Source: JBCBCP01 sp038530575
GTDB taxonomy: Bacteria; Pseudomonadota; Alphaproteobacteria; Rhodobacterales; Rhodobacteraceae
Direction: 5' to 3'
Assembly (NCBI GenBank): GCA_038530575.1
Contig: JBCBCP010000005.1
Coordinates: 73,124 to 137,123 of the forward strand
DNA: 64,000 nucleotides
The stretch's first letter is position 1. Each line of letters starts with the position of its first letter. Positions 9,512 through 19,319 of this stretch are shown piece by piece. Under the pieces are notes generated by a model. That model ran no database searches and had not been told where the DNA came from. It worked only from the letters and a program-made list of their open reading frames with translations. Both the position numbers and the translations under genes were made by a program.

Positions 9512-10729
9512 TCATTCGAAGACAGTGATCCGCGACTCGGCGCGCAGCTGCTCGAGCGTGGTGGACGCATAGCCCTCGAGCCGCTCTTGCCGGAGCTGGC
9601 GTTCGATCTGGTCGCGGCCAACCTCTTCGTTCAGAACCGCGGTACGCCCGCAGAGCATCAGGAAGACAAGCGTCTGACCATTCGCCCGGGTGAGCGCTGT
9701 GGAGACCTCGCCCGGGTCAAGCTTGGCCAGTTCTATGGCGATGTCCTGAGGGATCTGCTCGGGCGGAAGTGTGCCGCGATCCAGGACGCTTTCCGGCATG
9801 CCCTTGGCCACGCCGTAAAGATCGTCACAGACATCCACCCGGGTCTTGAGCCGTTCCGCAATGGCCAGCGCCTCCTGCGACCGCCCGCCGTTGATGTAAT
9901 AGGCGGCGTACTCGATGGCGGCAAATTCGGGCGCCGGCGCGTCTGTCTCCTCGATCGCGCGCAGTTGGAACAGCGCCACGGCGTTCGGCAAGCTGATAGG
10001 CTGGGTTACTTCCCCGGGAGCGAGGCCGAGAACCAACCCGCGCAAGGCAGGGGGCAGGTTGGACACCGGAACCCAGTCAAGGCGGCCACCACGGCCTCTT
10101 GTGGGCGTCGCTGAAAACCGACGGGCGAGCGCGCTGAATTCGGAAATGGTTGTGACCTGAGCGATCTCCTCTGCCCGGGCCTGAACGGCCGCGCGCCGGT
10201 TGGGCGGGGCGGGCATGATGATCTCTGAAAGCAGCACACGCAGACCGCCTGCCGCGCTTGTTTGCGCCAGAGCGCGGTCGATCTCGGCCTCTGTAATTTC
10301 GACCCGCGCCCCAAAACGCCCGCGGATATAGTCGCGCCAGGCAATGTTAACGCCGACAAAGTCGCGGAAGGTCTCGCGCGCAATCCCGGCCCCTTCAATC
10401 GCGGCAACAAAATCCTCAAGCTCGAAATTGCCCTGCGCGGCAAAGGCCGTCATTCCCTCGATCAGCCCTTCTTCGGTCACTGTCAGGCCGACGGCCCGGG
10501 TTTCGGCGAGGCGCAAACGGTCGTCGATCAGGGCCTCGAGTGCGCCAGAGCGGCTGGCCCCCGGCGCGTTCAGAAGCTGCAGGAAGCGGACGCGCTGTTG
10601 CAGCTCGTATTCGGTGATGACCGCGTCACCTACTTGCGCAACCGGAGCAAAGAGGTTCTGTGCGGCGGCGGCAGCGGGCAGCATCAGTGCGGTCAGCAGC
10701 ACAAGCGCGGCGGAGCGGAGGGACATCAT
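9512..10729 (-). CDS. surA: SurA-type periplasmic chaperone / peptidyl-prolyl isomerase
   Basis: Periplasmic folding factor for outer-membrane proteins. A signal peptide (hydrophobic VLLTALMLPAAAAA) is followed by the SurA N-terminal helical domain (about 30-165) and one parvulin-like domain (about 170-275, with FSALARRFSATPTRGRGGRLDW). A single parvulin domain instead of the two of E. coli SurA is usual in alphaproteobacteria. It lies directly after lptD, whose product needs SurA. ATG 10729 forms TGATG with the lptD stop; ATG 10738 (overlapping lptD) and 10726 are alternatives. Confidence 0.88.
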   Translation of the reverse strand: MMSLRSAALVLLTALMLPAAAAAQNLFAPVAQVGDAVITEYELQQRVRFLQLLNAPGASRSGALEALIDDRLRLAETRAVGLTVTEEGLIEGMTAFAAQGNFELEDFVAAIEGAGIARETFRDFVGVNIAWRDYIRGRFGARVEITEAEIDRALAQTSAAGGLRVLLSEIIMPAPPNRRAAVQARAEEIAQVTTISEFSALARRFSATPTRGRGGRLDWVPVSNLPPALRGLVLGLAPGEVTQPISLPNAVALFQLRAIEETDAPAPEFAAIEYAAYYINGGRSQEALAIAERLKTRVDVCDDLYGVAKGMPESVLDRGTLPPEQIPQDIAIELAKLDPGEVSTALTRANGQTLVFLMLCGRTAVLNEEVGRDQIERQLRQERLEGYASTTLEQLRAESRITVFE

Positions 10730-12861
10730 CACTTGCATGTTCGGGCGTAACTTTCGGTTCCGGTCTGTGCGGAGAAGCCCCGCAAGGACACTGTAAAGCC
10801 CACATTTGTCGAAGGCTCAACACTTGTTGACGAGGTATAGCGGCGGTTCACCGACAGGCGGGCCGATACGCATTCATTATCGTAGGTCAGCCCGATACCG
10901 GCATAGGTCGCGCGGTCGCCATCCAGATCGTAGCGCACATCGGCCGTAGCCGACCAGTGCTTGTCGATGTTGAACGCGCCATCAAGCGTCAGTTCGGACA
11001 CCGGGTCGGGCCGGTCCTCGGCCAGATCGTCTGTCAGCCAGATGTAGCTGCCCGACAGGCGCGCGCGGCGATTGGACCAGCCCCCGCGCAGCTCTGCCTT
11101 GGTGGTGTGGAAATCGCCGCCGATCAGGGCGCGGCCCGTCAGAGACAGCCCGCCCGCCAGCGAAAGATGCGCCGCGACCAGAACATCGGAGGACGTGCCG
11201 CCAAGGCCCGAGCTGAGCGTGTAGCCCGCCGCCGGATCATTGCGGATCACCTGGCCCAGGGACAGCCGGGTGTTCAGGCCACTGTCGCCAAAATAGCTCC
11301 AGTTGACGCCAAGCGCCGCGAACGTGCCTCGCTCGCGCGCGTCGGGCCGGGGAAAGCGGGACAGGGCCAGAAGATTGCCCTCGTCAAACTCGACCCGCGC
11401 GCTTTCCTCGATTGGCACGGCGAGCGTGCTGCCGCCGACCCAGGCGATCTGCAGGATCGGCTCCAGCAACTGGGTGCCGCGCGCGCCCGTGCGGGTCATC
11501 GGGTAGCGAAAGGTTAGCGCAGCCTCCGGCGTCAGGCCGGCGGCATTGTCTGGCGTGGTGGAGTCCTGCGCGATGCGAAACGCGTCCCCTTCCAGCCCCA
11601 GCAGCGCTTGCATCTGAAGGCCCGAAGCAAAGCTCCAGCTGCGCGTCCATTCCGCGCCCACATTCACCCGGTAGACATCGCGCCCGTCCGGCAAAAGGTC
11701 CGCATCCGGCCCGTCGACCGACACCGTTGAGGTCCGCACATGGCTATGCGCTGCCGCCGTCAGCCGCAGCTCGCCCCCTAGGGCGCGGGGGAACATGCGC
11801 CGCTCGTAGACCGCATCGAAGATGTTGGTGGGCAGCGTCGCGTTATTCTCGCCGTCGCGCAGGGTCTTGTAGTTCACAAAGCTGAACTGGCGCAGCTCGT
11901 CCCGCTTGGCCCGGGTAAGGGTGACGGCGCTGTCGAGCCGGTCTTTCTCGGAATAGCTGTATTCGGTCAGGTAGGCATCGTCCGATGTGGTTTCGATATC
12001 GAAGGTCAGCACGTAATCGTTGCCAAGGTTGAACGTGCCAAAGCCAAAGAGGTAGCCGCGCGCCTCGCCCGGGCGCAGGTCGTCACGGGTGTAGGCGCCG
12101 TTGAATTCGATGCGACCGTTGGTAAAGGCTTGCCGGTAGCGGAATTCGAGCGTCTCGGTGCTGGACGACAGGTAGGGCGTGAGCGTCAGGTCGCGGCTGT
12201 CGCCGAGCTTGATGAAATACGGCACCTTGATCCCGGTGCCCAGCTGCGAGGTCGAGCGCAAGGACGGGATGAGAAAGCCGGTTGCCCGCTCCAGCGTCGG
12301 GTCGGGCATCCTGAGGCGGGGCAGGTAAAGGATCGGCACCGCGCCGATGCGGAACTGCGCGCCGTCAAAGTAAAGCTGGCGTTCTTGCTGGTCGTGGACC
12401 ACGCGCTTGGCCCGGATAGACCAGAGCGGCGGGCGGCCCGTCTCGCACACCCGGCAGGAGGTCACGGCAGTCTTGTATAGCTGGGTGTAGCGTCCGCCGA
12501 CGCGGTTCATCTCGACCGCGGCGAGCTGCAGCTGATCGTTCAGCACCAGCCGCGCGCCTTGCAGAAGGCCGTTGCGCAGGTCGCGGCTGAGCTGCGCCTG
12601 ATCGGCGAGGATGATGATATCCTCGCCGTCTTCGATGGTAATTGGCCCGGTGATGTCCAGCGTGCCGGTCTGCCCGTCATAGCGGATGGCGGCGGCGGTA
12701 AGGCGCGTGGTACCCTGAAACGCCTCTACGTTGCCGGTGGCGATCAGTTGGCGGTCGCGGGTCAGGGTGACGTCATCGGCGATCAGGATGGCGGGCGGGG
12801 CGTCCTGCGCGGCCAGCGGCATAGCCCAAAGGACCAGTAGGAGGGCGGCAAGCCATCTCAT
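10729..12861 (-). CDS. lptD: LPS-assembly outer-membrane protein LptD
   Basis: Outer-membrane beta-barrel that inserts lipopolysaccharide in the outer leaflet. A 710-residue protein: signal peptide to about residue 19, an OstA/LptA-like periplasmic domain (about 25-140: ILIADDVTLTRDRQLIATGNVEAF), then the barrel. Cysteines suitable for the inter-domain disulfides are present: TSCRVC after the N-terminal domain, and two near the C-terminus (NECVSAR, TCK). It overlaps lptG by ATGA and surA by one base. Confidence 0.95.
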   Translation of the reverse strand: MRWLAALLLVLWAMPLAAQDAPPAILIADDVTLTRDRQLIATGNVEAFQGTTRLTAAAIRYDGQTGTLDITGPITIEDGEDIIILADQAQLSRDLRNGLLQGARLVLNDQLQLAAVEMNRVGGRYTQLYKTAVTSCRVCETGRPPLWSIRAKRVVHDQQERQLYFDGAQFRIGAVPILYLPRLRMPDPTLERATGFLIPSLRSTSQLGTGIKVPYFIKLGDSRDLTLTPYLSSSTETLEFRYRQAFTNGRIEFNGAYTRDDLRPGEARGYLFGFGTFNLGNDYVLTFDIETTSDDAYLTEYSYSEKDRLDSAVTLTRAKRDELRQFSFVNYKTLRDGENNATLPTNIFDAVYERRMFPRALGGELRLTAAAHSHVRTSTVSVDGPDADLLPDGRDVYRVNVGAEWTRSWSFASGLQMQALLGLEGDAFRIAQDSTTPDNAAGLTPEAALTFRYPMTRTGARGTQLLEPILQIAWVGGSTLAVPIEESARVEFDEGNLLALSRFPRPDARERGTFAALGVNWSYFGDSGLNTRLSLGQVIRNDPAAGYTLSSGLGGTSSDVLVAAHLSLAGGLSLTGRALIGGDFHTTKAELRGGWSNRRARLSGSYIWLTDDLAEDRPDPVSELTLDGAFNIDKHWSATADVRYDLDGDRATYAGIGLTYDNECVSARLSVNRRYTSSTSVEPSTNVGFTVSLRGFSAQTGTESYARTCK

Positions 12862-13955
12862 CCGTCTTCACGCTGCAACAGCAGCCCCAACGCGAGCATG
12901 ATAGAGGCCACAGGGGCAGACCATGCGGCCAGAACAACCGGTATCTGGCCGTTTTCCCCAAGGATCTGGGCAAAGCTGCGGATGAAATACAAACCGAACC
13001 CTAACAGAACTGCGGCCAGCACGGCGGTGCCGGTTCCCCCAGATCTTGTATGCCGCATCGTGAAGGACGCCGCAATTAGAACCATCGCGACCAGAAACAG
13101 CGGCCGCGCCAGTTCCGCCTGCAGCCAGACATGGTGGCGGCGCGCCGAAAAACCGGCCTGCTCAAGCTGCGCGATGAACGTTGTCATGTCCCAGATCGAC
13201 ACGCCGGAGGGCGAGCCCAGCGTCTCTCGAATGCGGTCGAGCGTCAGGGTCGAAGGCAGCTCGTAAAGCGCATGCGCGGTGGCTTGCGCTTCGGGATTGA
13301 AGCCTGTGGACAGCGGCCAGACCTTGGCATCGCGCAAGGTCCACGCGCCGCCCGTCAGCGCTGCCGAGGCCGCGTCGATCCGCCGGACCGGCCCGCCGCC
13401 GGGCGCATAGGACAAGAAGGTCACGTCATAAAGCACGGAGGCATCCGCGTTGGAGCGGGCGGCGCGGATCACGGTCTGCCCATCCTCGCTGCCTTGCCGC
13501 AGCCAAAGGCCATCTTCGGACACCGCCAGCGTGGAGGCGCCGCCCGTCCGGTAGCTTTCAGAGAGTTGCGCGTAACGCTTGGACGTCGCGGCCGAAATAG
13601 GCCCCAGCATCGCCACCGCCAACGCGCCGATGATCAGCGCGACAACCACCGGCGCCACCAGCGCCCGGATGGCAGAGCGGCCCGCCGCGCGGGTGACAAC
13701 CATCTCAGAGCTGCGCGCAAGCCCGACAAACAGGGTGATCGTCGCCAGAATGGTCACCAGCGGCAGAATTTCATTCATCGCCCCCGGCGCATCGAGCATC
13801 ACGAGACCCAGCCGCGCGCCAAAGCTGACATCTGCGCCCGCATAGCTGCGGCTCTCATCAATCAGGCCGATCAGGCTGATCAGCACGAGAAAGACAACAA
13901 AGATCAGGCCAAAAGCCTGTGCAAAACGGCGCGCGAAGTACAGGTGCAGGATCAC
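12858..13955 (-). CDS. lptG: LPS export permease LptG
   Basis: Inner-membrane half of the LptB2FG exporter that extracts lipopolysaccharide. At 365 residues it has the YjgP/YjgQ layout: N-terminal transmembrane helices around 12-125, a periplasmic beta-jellyroll domain about 130-260, and three C-terminal helices around 270-360. It overlaps lptF upstream and lptD downstream by four bases each, so the three are translationally coupled. No lptB ATPase gene is present here. Confidence 0.94.
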   Translation of the reverse strand: MILHLYFARRFAQAFGLIFVVFLVLISLIGLIDESRSYAGADVSFGARLGLVMLDAPGAMNEILPLVTILATITLFVGLARSSEMVVTRAAGRSAIRALVAPVVVALIIGALAVAMLGPISAATSKRYAQLSESYRTGGASTLAVSEDGLWLRQGSEDGQTVIRAARSNADASVLYDVTFLSYAPGGGPVRRIDAASAALTGGAWTLRDAKVWPLSTGFNPEAQATAHALYELPSTLTLDRIRETLGSPSGVSIWDMTTFIAQLEQAGFSARRHHVWLQAELARPLFLVAMVLIAASFTMRHTRSGGTGTAVLAAVLLGFGLYFIRSFAQILGENGQIPVVLAAWSAPVASIMLALGLLLQREDG

Positions 13956-15085
13956 GGCGCGGCCCCCGCGCGTTTACGTCTGCGCAGCAGGTAGGGGCGG
14001 CTGGCAAAGAACAGCATGCACGCGGCCAGCGCGGCGCCGATGAGCGTCGGCAGGTACATGATCGGCCAGAGGCCGGGATCGCTGACAACCGCATTGGACA
14101 GCGTCCCGCGCATCCCGTCGAGCGCCACCAGAAGGACAAAGGCCAACACGGTCTCGCGCCACACGCCAAAGCGCGAAAAGCCGCCGATCAGCAGCGTGGA
14201 AAAGCCGATCAACGCAGCAACGATGCAGAACAACGGCTGCGCAATGCGGGCGTGCAACCTTTCTGTCAGGCTTCCGGCGGTTTCACTGGTGGTTTGCCGC
14301 ACTTCTGACCAGTCGCGCAAAAGCGCCAGCGTCGGGAGGTGTCGCACGGAGGTGCCGGGCGTCGCATCCCCGGTGATCAGCGATGTGATATCAAACGAGA
14401 AGTCCCGGAAATTGGCCGTCGATAGGCGCCGTGTGGCCGTGTCGAGCCGCTGAACAAGCCCGTCGATCATGATCAGCGTTGTCGTATCGTCCTCGGTGCG
14501 GACCAGATACGCCTCCGCGGCGGTATAGATCACGCGGCTGGAAGGATCGCGCCGGTCCGACAGGAACACATCGCGCAGCACACCGTCCTCGCCCACGGCG
14601 CGGGTGTAGAAGGTGACTGCATCCGCCGGAGAGAGAAACGCCCCTTCGGTCAGCAGGCGCGCGGTGACGTTCTGGCTGACTTCGGCCTCGCGCGCGTTCA
14701 GCTGCCCGGTCGCCAGCGGCACGAGGATATGGGACAAGAGCGACATCATCAGCGCGACAAGCACGCCGAACGCAAACACCGGGCGCGCCAGCCGCCACGG
14801 CCCCGATCCGGTGGCCTGCATCACGGTCATCTCCGACTCGCGCATTGCGCGGTTTGTGACATATGTGGCGGCCGCGAAGGTCGCGATGGGCAGCACGGTG
14901 GTGATCAGTTTGGGCAGGCCGAGCGCGGTGAACTCAAGAAACACCAGCGCCGTCTGCCCGTCGCCGATCAGCCGGTCGAACAGCACAACGGCGCGGTTGA
15001 TCCAGAAGACGGCCACCAGAACGAGCGCAAAAAAGCCGAACAGCAGCAAAAGCTGCGACAGCATATAGCGGTCGAATCTGGCCAT
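13952..15085 (-). CDS. lptF: LPS export permease LptF
   Basis: Partner permease to LptG. A 377-residue protein beginning MARFDRYMLSQLLLLFGFFALVL, with the same three-helix / jellyroll / three-helix arrangement. Start 15085 is supported by AGGGGGG about 5 bases upstream on the minus strand; the frame is open for 166 further codons upstream only because it shadows pepA. First gene of the minus-strand run; its promoter should lie in the 112-base gap shared with divergent pepA. Confidence 0.94.
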   Translation of the reverse strand: MARFDRYMLSQLLLLFGFFALVLVAVFWINRAVVLFDRLIGDGQTALVFLEFTALGLPKLITTVLPIATFAAATYVTNRAMRESEMTVMQATGSGPWRLARPVFAFGVLVALMMSLLSHILVPLATGQLNAREAEVSQNVTARLLTEGAFLSPADAVTFYTRAVGEDGVLRDVFLSDRRDPSSRVIYTAAEAYLVRTEDDTTTLIMIDGLVQRLDTATRRLSTANFRDFSFDITSLITGDATPGTSVRHLPTLALLRDWSEVRQTTSETAGSLTERLHARIAQPLFCIVAALIGFSTLLIGGFSRFGVWRETVLAFVLLVALDGMRGTLSNAVVSDPGLWPIMYLPTLIGAALAACMLFFASRPYLLRRRKRAGAAP

Positions 15086-15197
15086 GCGCCCCCCTTTGGC
15101 GTGTGAAGGTTGTTTAAAGGTTGAGACCGCGCGGCAAAAGCCCTTCCCGCCATGCATTCGCCGGGCTAGGTCTGTACGCAAAGAAATGGAGCGCCTC

Positions 15198-16667
<1,470 letters not shown>

Positions 16668-16700
16668 TCCGTTCCGCAGAAGTGGGGAAAAGCGAGAGCC

Positions 16701-17162
16701 ATGGGGGCCGCCTATTTCTATCATCTGACGCGCCGGCCGCTTGAGCAGACGCTGGCGATGCTGCTGGGCAAGGCGCGGCAGGCAGGCTGGCGCGTGGCGG
16801 TGCGAGGTCGCGACGCGGCGCGGCTGGATTTTCTGGATGAAAAGCTGTGGCTGGGGCCGGAAGACGGGTTTCTGCCCCATGGCCGCGCGGGCGGGCCGCA
16901 TGATGCGCGCCAGCCGATCCTGCTGACCGAGCATGCGGCCGCCCCAAATGCGCCGCACTGCGTGATGGCCATCGACGGCGCTGAGGTTACGGCGGCCGAG
17001 GTGGCCGTGCTTGACCGGGTCTGTGTCCTCTTTGACGGCACGGACGAGGACGCGGTCCAGATCGCGCGCGGGCAGTGGAAGGCGCTGGCCGATGCCGGTG
17101 CGGCGGCGCAATACTGGTCCGAGGCCTCGGGCAATTGGGAAAAGAAGGCCGAGACCGGTTGA
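16701..17162 (+). CDS. holC: DNA polymerase III chi subunit
   Basis: Clamp-loader accessory subunit bridging polymerase III to SSB. A 153-residue protein starting AAYFYHLTRRPLEQTLAMLLGKARQAGW, which matches the HolC fold (strand then long helix), with the conserved 'LDEKLWLGPEDGFLPHG' and 'PILLT' segments. Immediately downstream of pepA, as in many proteobacteria. It converges on the next gene with a 5-base gap. Confidence 0.92.
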   Translation: MGAAYFYHLTRRPLEQTLAMLLGKARQAGWRVAVRGRDAARLDFLDEKLWLGPEDGFLPHGRAGGPHDARQPILLTEHAAAPNAPHCVMAIDGAEVTAAEVAVLDRVCVLFDGTDEDAVQIARGQWKALADAGAAAQYWSEASGNWEKKAETG

Positions 17163-17167
17163 AAGGC

Positions 17168-17944
17168 TTAAGATGAAAGCCCGCCGTGAATTGAGCTACC
17201 CAGCGAGCCAGTACCGCGGATAATCCTGAAAAAGGTGACAAAGCTGACCAGCGCCCAAATCAAGGCGCTGCCAAAACCAAAAAGGCTGAAGACGATAAGC
17301 ACATCGAATGTGTCCTTGATGCCCTGAACAAGAGCAGCCCGCTCGATAAGCACGACAAAAGCGGCAATGCATATCGCGGAAATGACGCCGATTGACACGC
17401 ACAGAAGCGTAAGAAAGGCGGTCATGACATGCTTGTCGTAATCATAGTCGTTCCGAAAACGTTTGTCGTTTGCCTCGTACCCGTGTTGTGAGAGGTAGTT
17501 TTCCCAGAACAGAAACCCCTTCAGGTTTGCCGTGCGAAAAATGTGGCTGTCTCGTTCCCGGTCTAACTGTTCGACGATAGGGGCGAACAGGTAGTCCTCA
17601 AAGTGCACTTTGAGATAGTCCGCGGCCCGCGTTACTGCTTTGAACTGCGCGACGCCGAGTGTTCCAAGATAGGTTGCGATGACCACGAACATTGGGCTGA
17701 GCAGGCAAAAGAGGCCGAGCAGTATGGGGCGTTCGGTGACCATTGTCCAAGTCTGTTGATCGGCGACGAGTGCAATAAGCGCACCGGACAGGATCGGGAT
17801 TGTCGCGAGCGATATTTTCAGCACGTCGTACATTCGGGCCATGTACTGTTCGATTTCGGCTCGAATGGTGTTGAACTGCACCTCAATGATTTTGAGGGCA
17901 AATGTATCCGGTTCGCTGACGTTTCTTTCCGGTCGTTCGGTCAT
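17168..17944 (-). CDS. AT-richer four-helix membrane protein, unknown function
   Basis: A 258-residue protein of no family I recognise. Two helix pairs are predicted: about 45-95 (ISLATIPILSGALIALVA, PILLGLFCLLSPMFVVIATYLG) and about 175-240 (MTAFLTLLCVSIGVISAICIAAFVV, TFDVLIVFSLFGFGSALIWALVSFVTFF), separated by an about 75-residue charged soluble segment. Sampled lines are about 50-55% GC, lower than neighbours, suggesting an accessory gene. ATG 17944 is favoured over 17980 by position only. Confidence 0.7.
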   Translation of the reverse strand: MTERPERNVSEPDTFALKIIEVQFNTIRAEIEQYMARMYDVLKISLATIPILSGALIALVADQQTWTMVTERPILLGLFCLLSPMFVVIATYLGTLGVAQFKAVTRAADYLKVHFEDYLFAPIVEQLDRERDSHIFRTANLKGFLFWENYLSQHGYEANDKRFRNDYDYDKHVMTAFLTLLCVSIGVISAICIAAFVVLIERAALVQGIKDTFDVLIVFSLFGFGSALIWALVSFVTFFRIIRGTGSLGSSIHGGLSS

Positions 17945-17995
17945 GCGCCCGACACTGCCCCGAAAGACATTTGCCGCCAAGCGAGAATTTGTGTC

Positions 17996-18574
17996 CTAAC
18001 GCGACAGCCGCAGTTCTCCGCCGGTTATCTGAATGCTGTCCCACCGCTGCAGGTAGCCCATGCCAAGCAGGGAGCCAAACATTTCGCCCCCGTTCACGAC
18101 CGCGGGCACATTGCGATCCACGACGGGGCCAAGGGCGATCGAGTCGAGCCGAACGGGCGCTGTGCGCACAACACCGTTGGCGGTGCTGGCGCTGCCGATA
18201 TAGCGCAGGTTCGCCGGATCTAGCCCCACGCGCGCGGCGTCCTCCTGGCTCAGCACGATGTCCGTCGCACCGGTGTCCACGACAAAGCGCACTGGCGCTC
18301 CGTTCACGTCGAGCGTTAGGTGATAGTGGCCATCAGGGCCGCGCGGCACGACGATGGTGCCGTCCTGGCTGACGGTCGCGCGGGGCTGCACGGTTTGGCT
18401 GATGTCTTCCCAAAGCCCTACGGCCGCGATCGCGCCAAGAAAGATGAAGGCCCAGATCGACGCCTGTTGCAGGGTTTTGGACCAGTTCGTGCGGCCCGAC
18501 ACAACAAACCAGCCGCCGACCATGACAAGTAGCAGGATCAGATAAACGAGGTGGCCGATGTCGACGTTGTTCAT
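17996..18574 (-). CDS. Membrane-anchored retropepsin-like aspartic protease (TIGR02281 type)
   Basis: A 192-residue protein with two N-terminal transmembrane helices (about 8-25 and 40-56) and a C-terminal single-domain pepsin-like fold. The catalytic motif is V-V-D100-T-G-A103-T-D followed by a flap-like segment and GGEMFGSLLGMGYLQR (the hydrophobic-hydrophobic-glycine end of the fold). Such proteins work as dimers. Physiological substrate unknown. It lies between the membrane protein and marC on the same strand. Confidence 0.85.
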   Translation of the reverse strand: MNNVDIGHLVYLILLLVMVGGWFVVSGRTNWSKTLQQASIWAFIFLGAIAAVGLWEDISQTVQPRATVSQDGTIVVPRGPDGHYHLTLDVNGAPVRFVVDTGATDIVLSQEDAARVGLDPANLRYIGSASTANGVVRTAPVRLDSIALGPVVDRNVPAVVNGGEMFGSLLGMGYLQRWDSIQITGGELRLSR

Positions 18575-18605
18575 GAGATGGATATAGGCACGCGCAGGCC
18601 AGGCG

Positions 18606-19226
18606 TCAGGGCGCGAGGCCGAAATTCCGAAGACCGTCGAGCACGAACTGGACTGCAAGCGCGGCCAGCAGCATGCCCAGAAGCCGCGTGACGACGGTGA
18701 TCCCTGTCTTGCCCAACGCACGTTCCAGTAGGCTTGCGGCGAGAAACAGGGCCAGCACCAGTACCATGACCGCAGCCGTGACGCCCAATGTCAGGCCAAA
18801 GCCCACCCAGCCGGGGTTCTGCCCGGTCAGCAGGATCACGGACGCGATTGCCCCGGGGCCTGCGATCAGCGGGATGGCAAGGGGAAAGACAGATGGATCG
18901 TCGCCCGGCTCGTCCTCGGCCTGATCCTCACGCCGTTTGGTGCGGCGTTCGAAAAGCATGTCGAGGGCCGTGATGAACAAGAGGATGCCGCCCGCAATCC
19001 GGAAGGCGGGCATGGAAATGCCGATAAAGGTCAGGATCGCCTCGCCTGCCAAAGCAAAGAGCACCAGCAGCGCCATGCCGATCCCCGTGGCGCGCAGGGC
19101 AATGCCAAGACGGCGGCGGCGGCTCATGCCTGCGGTCAACGCAACGAACAGCGGCGCAAGGCCGATGGGGTCGATCACCACAAACATGGTGACAAAGGCG
19201 GTGATGAGGAAAGCGGTGTCGATCAT
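18606..19226 (-). CDS. MarC-family integral membrane protein
   Basis: A 206-residue protein with six predicted transmembrane helices in the MarC (UPF0056) pattern: FVVIDPIGLAPLFVALT near residue 15, a hydrophilic loop around 95-112 (FERRTKRREDQAEDEPGDD), then PLAIPLIAGPGAIASVILL. The family is widespread but without firm function, and the old link to multiple antibiotic resistance is not supported. Only 31 bases separate its stop from the protease start codon at 18574. Confidence 0.9.
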   Translation of the reverse strand: MIDTAFLITAFVTMFVVIDPIGLAPLFVALTAGMSRRRRLGIALRATGIGMALLVLFALAGEAILTFIGISMPAFRIAGGILLFITALDMLFERRTKRREDQAEDEPGDDPSVFPLAIPLIAGPGAIASVILLTGQNPGWVGFGLTLGVTAAVMVLVLALFLAASLLERALGKTGITVVTRLLGMLLAALAVQFVLDGLRNFGLAP

Positions 19227-19257
19227 TTCTACTGTTCGGCTGGCGGCAGGTGTCGGA

Positions 19258-19305
19258 CTGGGGGCCAGCCCCCAGACCCCCGGAGGTTTACTTGGCCAAG
19301 TGAAT
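19258..19305 (+). repeat. Dispersed GC-rich intergenic element, copy 2
   Basis: In the gap between marC and the ABC-F gene. CTGGGGGC-CA-GCCCCCAG hairpin (19258-19275), then CCCCCGGAGGTTTACTTGG and CCAAGTGAA. The 14-base hairpin block is identical to that at 1137, and the tail differs from copy 1 by a few changes. Unlike copies 1 and 3 it points against the flanking genes, both of which are on the minus strand. Confidence 0.65.
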
Positions 19306-19319
19306 TGAGAGTTCGGCTT

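Noticed and set aside
13131..13994. 287-codon plus-strand frame opposite lptG
   Set aside because: Reverse shadow of lptG: Arg/Gln/Gly bias, no domain, and the minus strand is strongly supported by the lpt operon.
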